Shown here: piece after piece, positions 1 to 5,211 of the stretch
Layout: each line of letters opens with the position of its first letter
Position numbering within the stretch: the first letter of the stretch is position 1
Source: Nitrosopumilaceae archaeon
Lineage (GTDB): Archaea > Thermoproteota > Nitrososphaeria > Nitrososphaerales > Nitrosopumilaceae
Assembly (NCBI GenBank): GCA_007571225.1
Contig: RKRU01000044.1
Coordinates: 1-7,057, forward strand
Direction: 5' to 3'
Length of the DNA: 7,057 nucleotides
Made by a program: the position numbers and the translations under genes
The notes under the pieces: model-generated
What the model was told of the DNA's origin: nothing
Seen by the model: only the letters and a program-made list of their open reading frames with translations
Databases searched by the model: none

Positions 1-309
1 ATAGAGATCATTAAACTTGCAAAGAGCACATACCTTGCAAATCCCGCATGCACCACATGCAAAAAACGCATGAAGTCAAAGGGGAGAGGGCAGGGCTTTA
101 TGTGCGCGAGGGGATGCAACAGGGCCGTCTCGGCGGCAAAGGAGGTATGTGAGAAGCCTAGGGACATAAAGAAGGGAATGTATATTCCCCGCATCTCCGC
201 GCACAGGCACCTGACTAGGCCCAAGCATCGACTGGGCCGGAGGAACCGCGGTACGGGATTTGATGGCGATCTTCCATGGCTGCGTATTTACAAGAATAGC
301 GGGGAGTAG
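1..309 (+). CDS. tiaS: TiaS, tRNA(Ile2) agmatidine synthase, C-terminal part
   Basis: TiaS attaches agmatine to C34 of tRNA-Ile2 (anticodon CAU) using ATP, so that the tRNA reads AUA codons as isoleucine; it acts in the cytoplasm. The reading frame is open from base 1 and gives 102 residues, so the start and the catalytic domains lie outside the window. What is seen is the C-terminal zinc-ribbon region: Cys17 and Cys20 (CTTC), then a basic stretch KRMKSKGRGQGF typical of the family, then Cys35 and Cys39 (CARGC). The second pair is spaced Cx3C instead of the usual Cx2C. The tail YIPRISAHRHLTRPKHR also matches my memory of TiaS C-termini. The stop codon (307-309) lies inside the acceptor strand of the opposite-strand tRNA. 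The family call is from motif recognition, not a search. Confidence 0.85.
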   Translation: MEIIKLAKSTYLANPACTTCKKRMKSKGRGQGFMCARGCNRAVSAAKEVCEKPRDIKKGMYIPRISAHRHLTRPKHRLGRRNRGTGFDGDLPWLRIYKNSGE

Positions 310-386
310 ACTTGAACTACTGATCTGCGGGTTATGAGCCCGCCGGGATGACCTAGCCCTGAAGAGTCTGACTTCCCCACCCCGCT
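297..386 (-). tRNA. Initiator tRNA-Met (CAT) with a D-loop insertion, probably an intron
   Basis: Read on the minus strand, the acceptor stem is AGCGGGG paired with CCCCGCT, followed by A73 at 297. A1-U72 is the archaeal initiator signature. The anticodon arm is GCGGG CTCATAA CCCGC with CAT at 336-334, and it has the three consecutive G-C pairs typical of initiators. The T arm is AGTAG TTCAAGT CTACT. The D stem is GGGA (377-374) with TCCC (348-345). The D loop holds 25 nt, and the whole gene is 90 nt against the usual 75. Removing 15 nt (369-355 or 368-354) restores a normal D loop AGTCAGGTCA. This indicates a small intron at a non-canonical site. CCA is not encoded. It is not tRNA-Ile2, because the A1-U72 and GGG/CCC features mark an initiator. 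Confidence 0.93.
354..369 (-). other. Putative 15-nt tRNA intron in the D loop
   Basis: The extra D-loop sequence is AGACTCTTCAGGGCT or GACTCTTCAGGGCTA; an A at each boundary makes the exact cut ambiguous. The length fits exactly: 90 nt minus 15 gives the normal 75-nt initiator. I could not draw a canonical bulge-helix-bulge by eye, so the splice motif would have to be a relaxed form. Archaeal tRNAs, including those of thaumarchaea, are known to carry introns at non-canonical positions. Confidence 0.7.
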
Positions 387-407
387 AAAATTTGAATAAA
401 ATTCAGT

Positions 408-416
408 CTTATATAC
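408..416 (-). promoter_or_regulatory. TATA box for the initiator tRNA
   Basis: The minus strand reads CGTATATAAG here, with its TATATA core at 415-410. It is centred about 26 nt upstream of the tRNA 5' end at 386, the expected archaeal spacing. The intervening sequence is AT-rich. Confidence 0.75.
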
Positions 417-497
417 GCCTTTCAGATTGCATGCGTCCTGCTCGGCTTCCGGCCTGCTGCGCCCCGCAGCCGAAGATACAAAAACCACTTCTCAAGA

Positions 498-505
498 GAT
501 AATTA
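498..505 (+). promoter_or_regulatory. Weak candidate TATA element for the dehydrogenase-like gene
   Basis: GATAATTA lies about 33 nt before the ATG at 535, which would give a very short 5' leader. The match to an archaeal TATA box is modest. The TATATA at 410-415 could also serve this strand, with a leader of about 100 nt. No strong Shine-Dalgarno sequence precedes 535. Confidence 0.3.
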
Positions 506-534
506 ACGGCAGCCGCCATGGTGATGAAAAGGCG

Positions 535-1692
535 ATGGACAAGAAGATTCAGATTGTAGCCATAGTAGGAGCAATAGCATTCTCCGTAATGGTACTGAGC
601 TCCCCTTCTGATCCCATTCCACTGCCCGAGCCTGCTACGATATCAGAGATTACATCGGCCTCGCCGGTATCTGTAGTGGCCACGGAACTAGACAAGCCGC
701 GCGCTATGGCAGTACACGGCGACCGCGTCTTTGTAACCGAAAAGGAAGGGGCAGTACGAGTCATAGAGAACGGCACCCTCCTAGAGCGCCCCCTAGCAGT
801 ACTTCGTGCGGCAGACGCGTTTGATGGAGGATTGTTGGGAATTGATGTGGATCCGAACTTTGATGACAACGGCTACCTGTATGTGCTTTTGACATATGAG
901 GAGGAGGCGAACACAACTACAAACGGCGATGATGATGCGGTTCACAGGTCTCCCCCTGTGGCACTCTGGAACAAGGTACTCAGAATCACCGAGTCTGGGA
1001 ACCGGCTGGCCGATGCGGCCACCATACTTGACCGCATACCCGGCTCCAAGTTTACAAACGGTGGGTTTGTCAAGTTCGGACCCGACGACAAGCTCTACAT
1101 TGGAACGGGAACACCGTCGGATGCATCCCACCTCCCACAGGACCCCGAATCGCTAGCAGGCAAGATACTTCGCATAAACGGTGACGGCTCCGTTCCCGAA
1201 GATAACCCATTTGACGGATCCCCAGTGTACAGCATCGGACACAGGAACCCGCAGGGCATGGCATGGGATGCAGCAGGGCGCATGTATGTAGCAGAACACG
1301 GACCGGACAAGAACGACGAGATCAACGTCGTGGTACCGGGCGGGAACTACGGATGGCCGCAGTCCGAATGCTCAGGTGACGACAACGGCAATACTAGAGC
1401 CGCCATACTGTGCTACGATCCCAGCATAGAGCCCGGTGGAATTGCATTTTATGACAGCGATAGGCTTGGACTTGAGTACGGGTTTGTCATGGCCTCGTTG
1501 CGCGCATCCAACCTGTACCAGATCGACTTTGAGGAGGGCCTCCCATCACAGCAAAGCATACTTAGTGGTGTGGGCCGGGTACGTGACGTGGCAGTACACC
1601 CAGACGGCAGTATATACATAATTACATCAAATACCGATGGCAAGGGTTTCCCGGATGAGGACGACGACAGGCTCATCCACATACGGAGGTAG
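535..1692 (+). CDS. Exported PQQ-dependent sugar dehydrogenase-like protein (GSDH family)
   Basis: A 385-residue protein of the glucose/sorbosone dehydrogenase (soluble PQQ dehydrogenase) beta-propeller family, whose members oxidise aldose sugars outside the cytoplasm with PQQ. The N-terminus MDKKIQIVAIVGAIAFSVMV is a signal or anchor segment, followed by a Pro/Ser linker. Family motifs in order: GGLLGID (98-104), NGGFVKFGPDDKLYIGTG (from 175), LAGKILR (207), GHRNPQG (235-241, including the Arg-Asn that contact PQQ in the family), AEHGP (253-257) and GGNYGWP (269-275). Cys279 and Cys293 could form a disulfide. The residue before NGG is Thr174, where characterised members have the catalytic His, so activity is doubtful. 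The frame is open from an ATG at 427, but 535 puts the signal segment at the N-terminus. It overlaps the next gene's alternative GTG by one base, so the two are probably co-transcribed. Confidence 0.88.
   Translation: MDKKIQIVAIVGAIAFSVMVLSSPSDPIPLPEPATISEITSASPVSVVATELDKPRAMAVHGDRVFVTEKEGAVRVIENGTLLERPLAVLRAADAFDGGLLGIDVDPNFDDNGYLYVLLTYEEEANTTTNGDDDAVHRSPPVALWNKVLRITESGNRLADAATILDRIPGSKFTNGGFVKFGPDDKLYIGTGTPSDASHLPQDPESLAGKILRINGDGSVPEDNPFDGSPVYSIGHRNPQGMAWDAAGRMYVAEHGPDKNDEINVVVPGGNYGWPQSECSGDDNGNTRAAILCYDPSIEPGGIAFYDSDRLGLEYGFVMASLRASNLYQIDFEEGLPSQQSILSGVGRVRDVAVHPDGSIYIITSNTDGKGFPDEDDDRLIHIRR
1685..1690 (+). promoter_or_regulatory. Shine-Dalgarno site of HMG-CoA reductase
   Basis: GGAGGT overlaps the last codons and stop of the upstream gene. 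Three in-frame starts follow (GTG 1692, ATG 1695, ATG 1698). The spacing best suits 1695 or 1698. An internal SD at a stop/start junction supports an operon. Confidence 0.75.
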
Positions 1693-1697
1693 TGATG

Positions 1698-2987
1698 ATG
1701 GCCGACAAGACAACTACAACAGGAAGCTCCGCCATACCGGGATTCTTCGAGAAGGATAGGAACGAGAGGCTCAAGGCAGTAGCCGATATGGCCGATCTAG
1801 ATGACGACGTACTAGGCATCCTGTCAGGTTCAGACGGCGGCATTGTATTTGAGCAGGCAGACCGTATGGTAGAGAACGCCATAGGTACGTTTGCACTTCC
1901 CTTGGGTATTGCCACCAACTTTAGGATAAACGGGAGCGACACGCTCGTGCCCATGGTAATAGAGGAGCCCTCGGTAATAGCCGCAGCATCAAAGGGCGCC
2001 AAGACGGCACGCATATTGGGGGGGTTTGAGGCCGGGGCGGCCGAGTCATACTGTACGGGGCAGATACAGTTGCTCGGGGTGGACGACGCAGTCGGGGCAG
2101 TCGGGCGGATCACGGCTGCTGGACAGAAAATACTGGATCTCGCAAACTCCAAGAGCGCCACGCTCTCTAAGATGGGGAAGGGGGCAAAGAAGATCACGTG
2201 CAGGACCATAGAGGCCCCCTCAGGACCTATGCTCGTGGCCGAACTACTTGTGGATGTGGGGGACGCCATGGGGGCAAATGTCACAAACACTATGTGCGAA
2301 GCAGTCGCGCCCGTACTTGAGGAGATCAGCGGCGGTAGATCCCTCCTCAAGATACTCTCCAACTACTCCACGCAGCGGACTGCCTGGGCACGGGCCACAT
2401 TTGCAAGAGATGCGGTGGGAGGTGCGCAGGTAGTCGACGACATCATACTGGCCTATGAGTTTGCCGACAATGACGTATACCGCGCCGTCACGCACAACAA
2501 GGGGGTAATGAACGGAGTGGTTGCAGTTGCAAATGCCACAGGACAGGACAGCAGGGCAGTTGAGGCTGCGGCAAATGCATATGCTGCCAGAACCGGCAGG
2601 TACCGTTCCCTGACTGAATGGTCAAGGAATCAGAACGGCGATCTAGTGGGATCGCTCAAACTCCCACTTGCAGTAGGGGTTGTCGGGGGGGTTGCCGGCG
2701 TACATCCTGCGGCCAAGGCATGTATACGTATACTCGGTGCAAGGACAGCAGGGGGCCTGGCCTGCATTATGGTATCTGCGGGCCTGGCACAGAACTACTC
2801 TGCTCTGCGCGCCCTTGCAACTGATGGGATACAAAAGGGGCACATGAAGCTTCATGCTAGAAACCTTGCAGTGGCAGCAGGGGCCAGGCCTGACGAGGTA
2901 GACCGCATATCGCAGGAGATGATAGTAAAGGGGCAGGTCTCCATGCAGGGCGCAAAAATGTTGCTGCACGAGCAAGACGGCGCGTGA
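1698..2987 (+). CDS. mvaA: Hydroxymethylglutaryl-CoA reductase, class II type
   Basis: Reduces HMG-CoA to mevalonate with NAD(P)H. In archaea this feeds isoprenoid ether-lipid synthesis. The 429-residue protein aligns by eye along its whole length with the Pseudomonas mevalonii class II enzyme. Motifs: ENAIGTF (from 59), EEPS with catalytic Glu90, DAMGAN (189-194), HNKG with catalytic Lys268, GQDSRAVEA with catalytic Asp284, and GHMKLHARN with catalytic His382. The P. mevalonii catalytic residues are Glu83, Lys267, Asp283 and His381, so all four are kept. GGAGGT at 1685-1690 is a strong Shine-Dalgarno sequence 7 nt before this ATG. ATG 1695 and GTG 1692 are alternative starts in the same frame. 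The gene is translationally linked to the dehydrogenase-like gene upstream. The 'degradative' label of the family need not apply here; a biosynthetic role is inferred. Confidence 0.95.
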   Translation: MADKTTTTGSSAIPGFFEKDRNERLKAVADMADLDDDVLGILSGSDGGIVFEQADRMVENAIGTFALPLGIATNFRINGSDTLVPMVIEEPSVIAAASKGAKTARILGGFEAGAAESYCTGQIQLLGVDDAVGAVGRITAAGQKILDLANSKSATLSKMGKGAKKITCRTIEAPSGPMLVAELLVDVGDAMGANVTNTMCEAVAPVLEEISGGRSLLKILSNYSTQRTAWARATFARDAVGGAQVVDDIILAYEFADNDVYRAVTHNKGVMNGVVAVANATGQDSRAVEAAANAYAARTGRYRSLTEWSRNQNGDLVGSLKLPLAVGVVGGVAGVHPAAKACIRILGARTAGGLACIMVSAGLAQNYSALRALATDGIQKGHMKLHARNLAVAAGARPDEVDRISQEMIVKGQVSMQGAKMLLHEQDGA

Positions 2988-2988
2988 C

Positions 2989-3004
2989 GCCGCAAGACTG
3001 CGGC
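2989..3004 (+). terminator. Hairpin directly after HMG-CoA reductase
   Basis: GCCGCA-AGAC-TGCGGC is a perfect 6-bp stem with a 4-nt loop, starting two bases after the stop codon. No T tract follows, so termination is uncertain. It may instead protect the mRNA 3' end. Confidence 0.35.
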
Positions 3005-3097
3005 AAACCATACAAGCATTTGCCATCGTAAACTAGCATCAGAACACAATGTGCGCCTACAGGGTTGCCAGTATTCATCTTCTGCAACAGTCTGGTT

Positions 3098-3181
3098 GTA
3101 ACTGTTTACGTCTCCCACGCCCGAATAACCGATTCTAGGCACAAATTTGGCAAATTGTTTACGTTGGATGTAATCAGTTAC
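3098..3181 (+). repeat. Direct repeat copy 1 (84 nt) at the left edge of the accessory module
   Basis: The first 66 nt (3098-3163) match 4785-4850 at 62 positions; all four differences are transitions. The next 18 nt are weaker (11 of 18). Over 84 nt the identity is 73/84, without gaps, and 10 of the 11 differences are transitions. The copy contains GTTTACG twice (3104-3110 and 3157-3163) and a perfect odd palindrome AATTTG-G-CAAATT (3144-3156). It ends 12 nt before the TATA box of the secreted-protein gene. It could be a dispersed genomic repeat, a mobile-element relic, or a shared regulatory element. Confidence 0.9.
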
Positions 3182-3192
3182 TCACGAATGTT

Positions 3193-3201
3193 TTTATTTA
3201 A
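3193..3201 (+). promoter_or_regulatory. TATA box of the secreted-protein gene
   Basis: TTTATTTAA is centred about 25 nt before the ATG at 3222, so transcription would start at or next to that codon. This leaderless arrangement decides the start in favour of 3222 over the in-frame GTG 3204 and ATG 3207. Confidence 0.65.
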
Positions 3202-3221
3202 TTGTGATGTTGATCCTGATA

Positions 3222-3440
3222 ATGAAGCATAATAAAACAATCCCGAGTGTTTCCCTAATTGTTGCAGTACTTTTACCCCTTTCTGGGACGAATTTTGTAG
3301 CAGCTGAAGAACCGGACAGGGAGGAAATGAAGATGATAGATGATAAGGCCACCAGACTCATAGAAGAGCTGGAAGATGAACATGATCCCGAAAAAACAGA
3401 AAAAATCAAAAGGAGCTTGACAAACTTTTGGCAGTTCTGA
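3222..3440 (+). CDS. Secreted protein, N-terminal half of a probably frameshifted gene
   Basis: This 72-residue reading frame starts with a clear signal peptide: a basic MKHNK, a hydrophobic core (VSLIVAVLLPL), and a likely cleavage near VAA-EE around residues 25-27. An acidic, helix- and coiled-coil-prone stretch follows (REEMKMIDDKATRLIEELED). The frame then ends in RSLTNFWQF, which does not resemble what precedes it. The overlapping frame at this point reads KELDKLLAVLNSVGLYTEEQ, a natural continuation of the charged helix, so the gene most likely continues at 3428-3925 after a one-base shift. No family is recognised. Base composition is AT-richer than in the HMG-CoA reductase gene. Expression would depend on the TATA box at 3193. 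Confidence 0.6.
   Translation: MKHNKTIPSVSLIVAVLLPLSGTNFVAAEEPDREEMKMIDDKATRLIEELEDEHDPEKTEKIKRSLTNFWQF
3391..3415 (+). other. Probable frameshift site in A-rich runs
   Basis: Three A runs (3391-3396, 3400-3405, 3408-3411) lie exactly where the coherent protein changes from one frame to the one before it. Adding one A to the third run would give EKTEKIKKELDKLLAVLNSV, which is continuous in character. No X-XXY-YYZ slippery heptamer lies in the zero frame. A mutation or a sequencing/assembly error is therefore likelier than programmed -1 frameshifting. Confidence 0.6.
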
Positions 3441-3925
3441 ATTCCGTGGGGCTGTACACCGAAGAACAGTTTGAGGACGTAAAGGAGGCTAGGCTGAACG
3501 ACCATCTAGAGGACGAATACTCACCCGATGTAGACTGCCCTTCTTGTGATGAAAAAGCTGTCAAATTCCGGGTTGGATTTGACTGTCGGCTGTGGGGTTT
3601 TTTTGGAACGGCCACTGGAAACTGGGACACTGTATATAAAAACCAGTATCTGGGATCATCCGAAGCTAGAACAGGATCTTGGGGTGCAGATTACATGCAT
3701 GTGTGGTATGAGTTCCTCCTGAACGATTTTGCTTTTGGCGCATCTGCGGATTTCATGCCGAGTGTGGTTGACAGCGACCATGAGGAGTTGAAGGATTACG
3801 GTACACACAGTCAGTTAGTAACTAATCGTGAAAGTGTGATAAAGTATCCGTCGCCACTTGCATATTCGCCGGTAAACGGCGGTGACAAAGCCATCCTTAC
3901 AGTCGAACTCCGTTCCATCTGGTAA
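3428..3925 (+). CDS. Hypothetical protein, C-terminal half of the frameshifted secreted-protein gene
   Basis: This frame has no ATG start near its beginning. The first usable codon is TTG 3428, without a Shine-Dalgarno sequence, and the frame is open back to about 3386. That supports its being the downstream part of the gene starting at 3222; joined, the product would be about 234 residues with a signal peptide. The piece is 165 residues. It has LNSVGLYTEEQF near the start, an acidic region, a CPSC pair that might bind metal or form disulfides outside the cell, then an aromatic-rich domain (RLWGFFGTATGNW, WGADYMHVWYEFLL) ending in a beta-like ILTVELRSIW. I recognise no family. An extracellular protein is inferred only from the signal peptide in the other half. 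Confidence 0.6.
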   Translation: MAVLNSVGLYTEEQFEDVKEARLNDHLEDEYSPDVDCPSCDEKAVKFRVGFDCRLWGFFGTATGNWDTVYKNQYLGSSEARTGSWGADYMHVWYEFLLNDFAFGASADFMPSVVDSDHEELKDYGTHSQLVTNRESVIKYPSPLAYSPVNGGDKAILTVELRSIW

Positions 3926-3965
3926 AATGCCGTTCCTGTCATTTCTATTTTTTTGGAGAAAAAAC

Positions 3966-4511
3966 ATGAAAAAGCACAATGCGCCAATCTGTGAATACGC
4001 CGACGAGTATCTTGCAAGAACGGGGCGCACGCTAGAGGAACTCTACAGACTGCAGAAAACAATTCTGGAACTGACATCAAACTACACGCTAAAAGAACTT
4101 TTTGGACTGTTTAGATTATTCTCGCCGCTTGACGAGACCACACTCAACGGACTCTACATGGACTGCATAAAATCCCCCAGACTTCTGGACCCACCACGTA
4201 CCCAAATCAAGAGGGATGTCAATATCTATGACGACGAACTAGAAAAACTCAGGGACTATGAACCGAAAGAAATCAGAGTTCTTCTTATGATGGTGATAAA
4301 CAACAGGATAAACGGCTGGCCCGACGCGGGTCACGCGCACATGGGGAGGGTTATAATCGGAAACAGTATGCCCGAACACGGACACTGGTGGTCAAAAAAC
4401 AGCATCAAAATGCTGATATCAAAAAACATAACCAACCGATACGTTCCACCACTAAGCGAGGAGGAGTATAGGAGGCGTACCGGTGACGGGAGTGCGGAGT
4501 CATCTGCATGA
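3966..4511 (+). CDS. Hypothetical soluble protein, 181 aa
   Basis: No family is recognised. The start at ATG 3966 is chosen because GGAG (3955-3958) lies 7 nt before it. The same frame is open further upstream, with an ATG at 3927 just after the preceding stop, which would add a hydrophobic MPFLSFLFFW segment. From 3966 there is no signal peptide or membrane segment. The protein is charged and mostly helical in appearance. Distinctive stretches are TGRTLEELYRLQKTILEL, the segment RVLLMMVINNRINGWPDAGH, and a histidine-rich GHAHMGR...EHGHWW motif that could bind metal. The tail is low-complexity (GDGSAESSA). It starts 40 nt after the preceding gene and may share its transcript. Two sampled lines are about 42% GC, against about 62% in a sampled HMG-CoA reductase line. 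Confidence 0.75.
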   Translation: MKKHNAPICEYADEYLARTGRTLEELYRLQKTILELTSNYTLKELFGLFRLFSPLDETTLNGLYMDCIKSPRLLDPPRTQIKRDVNIYDDELEKLRDYEPKEIRVLLMMVINNRINGWPDAGHAHMGRVIIGNSMPEHGHWWSKNSIKMLISKNITNRYVPPLSEEEYRRRTGDGSAESSA

Positions 4512-4512
4512 T

Positions 4513-4523
4513 CCCCTTTTTCT
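4513..4523 (+). terminator. Oligo-T terminator candidate after the orphan gene
   Basis: CCCCTTTTTCT begins two bases after the stop codon. Short T tracts in the non-template strand are enough to terminate archaeal RNA polymerase. No hairpin is evident. Confidence 0.45.
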
Positions 4524-4753
4524 TGAATTCCTGCGCCGGCTCCATTCAAAATATGGAATCTGACGGATCAGCCTTGTCCAAAAAAAGTAACCGCTTAAGT
4601 CAACAATTACCAAAGATGTTTTGACCTTGCGGTGTATAAACAAATTTCGTCACCGTACAAGGGAATTACATACAAAAGTTCAAAGATGTACGATAACTCA
4701 ATTCTTCTGAGAATTTGATGGAGTAAAGGGGGTATGGCATGAGAAGTGATATT

Positions 4754-4783
4754 GTCTGAGACTGGTCAGTGCCTGTCTGAGAC
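4754..4783 (+). repeat. Two GTCTGAGAC boxes 21 bp apart
   Basis: The 9-mer GTCT-G-AGAC is itself an odd palindrome. It occurs at 4754-4762 and 4775-4783, so the two lie on the same helical face. A third related box, CCTGAGACC, is at 4868-4876. Together they bracket repeat copy 2. Paired protein-binding sites are possible; no regulator is known from the window. Confidence 0.55.
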
Positions 4784-4784
4784 C

Positions 4785-4868
4785 GTAACTGTTTACGTCT
4801 CTCACGCCTGAATGACCGATTCTAGGCATAAATTTGGCAAATTGTTTACGCCAGACATAAACAATTAC
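4785..4868 (+). repeat. Direct repeat copy 2 (84 nt) at the right edge of the accessory module
   Basis: Same orientation as 3098-3181, with 73 of 84 positions identical and the best match in the first 66 nt. The palindrome AATTTGGCAAATT (4831-4843) and both GTTTACG heptamers (4791-4797 and 4844-4850) are unchanged. The two copies are 1687 bp apart, start to start, and enclose the frameshifted secreted-protein gene and the orphan gene. Confidence 0.9.
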
Positions 4869-4909
4869 CTGAGACCAGCCAGCCACCATATTTTGGATAG
4901 AACCCAAAC

Positions 4910-4915
4910 TTATAC
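4910..4915 (+). promoter_or_regulatory. Possible TATA box before the GC-rich segment
   Basis: CTTATACTCC lies about 60 nt before the GC-rich hairpins. A transcript from about 4936 would run into them. No ORF with protein-like character follows, so any product would be an RNA. Confidence 0.3.
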
Positions 4916-4970
4916 TCCCATCTACACTAGTTACCCACATTCAAAACATAAGATTTGTGTCAACTGGCTT

Positions 4971-5083
4971 CGGGGCGGGGGCCCGTCCCGCGGACCCACC
5001 CCGGCCCTTTTATACTGGTTCGGGGCAGGGTGTACGTGCGCGGGTATCGCTGCCCCGTGCGCCGATTCGGGACTGAACCGGTG
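4971..5083 (+). ncRNA. Candidate structured RNA: two GC-rich hairpin units
   Basis: Unit 1: CGGGGCGGG (4971-4979) can pair with CCCACCCCG (4995-5003) with one mismatch, followed by TTTT (5008-5011). Unit 2: ACTGGTTC (5014-5021) can pair with GAACCGGT (5075-5082), enclosing or competing with CGGGGCA/TGCCCCG (5021-5027 with 5051-5057, perfect 7 bp). Both units begin with nearly the same sequence, ACTGGCTTCGGGGCGGG (4964-4980) and ACTGGTTCGGGGCAGGG (5014-5030), which suggests a local duplication. It lacks features I would expect of RNase P RNA, SRP RNA or tRNA. The reading frames across it look arbitrary. It could also be a terminator followed by a regulatory region. Confidence 0.3.
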
Positions 5084-5182
5084 GTCTGGATCCTTCCTTG
5101 GGTATGACAGTGGTGCGGTATGGTGGTGGGGATAGTAATGCACCCCGAACTGCATGGTGGCAGTACGTATTGTGCCAAACTG

Positions 5183-5188
5183 TTATAT
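5183..5188 (+). promoter_or_regulatory. TATA box of the membrane-protein gene
   Basis: TTATAT is centred about 26 nt before ATG 5212. This predicts a leaderless transcript and fixes the start at 5212 rather than at the in-frame upstream codon at 5098. Confidence 0.65.
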
Positions 5189-5211
5189 CCATACCACGGG
5201 GCATTCAAAAC

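Larger units (their letters stand above)
4512..4784. other. AT-rich gene-free stretch with short dyads
   Basis: I see no gene here. Contents: an inverted pair CGGTG (4630-4634) and CACCG (4651-4655) around a TATAAAC; a perfect hairpin AATTCT-TCTG-AGAATT (4700-4715); the 9-mer CAAAGATGT twice (4610 and 4681); and two GTCTGAGAC boxes (4754 and 4775) next to repeat copy 2. Confidence 0.5.

Noticed and set aside
427..534. N-terminal extension of the dehydrogenase-like protein from ATG 427
   Set aside because: It would put 36 non-hydrophobic residues before an obvious signal segment, and that ATG lies too close to the TATA element at 410-415 for a leaderless start.
1673..2362. 229-codon open frame on the minus strand
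   Set aside because: It lies opposite the clearly identified HMG-CoA reductase. Its Ser/Pro/Ala-rich translation has no protein-like motifs and is typical of a mirror frame in GC-rich DNA.
3098..3181. Repeat copies as remnants of a coding sequence on the minus strand (an integrase-like reading, VPRIGYSGVGDVNSY)
   Set aside because: The frame is open in both copies, but only 2 of the 11 differences fall at third codon positions. That is the opposite of what selection on a protein would give.
3391..3411. Programmed -1 ribosomal frameshift
   Set aside because: The A runs are not arranged as a slippery heptamer in the zero frame, and no downstream pseudoknot was obvious.
4971..5083. RNase P RNA, SRP RNA or a tRNA in the GC-rich segment
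   Set aside because: The conserved sequence elements I would expect are missing, and no T loop with matching stem could be drawn on either strand.
4812..5135. 107-codon plus-strand open frame across repeat copy 2 and the GC-rich segment
   Set aside because: The translation is low-complexity and irregular, and it spans unrelated elements.
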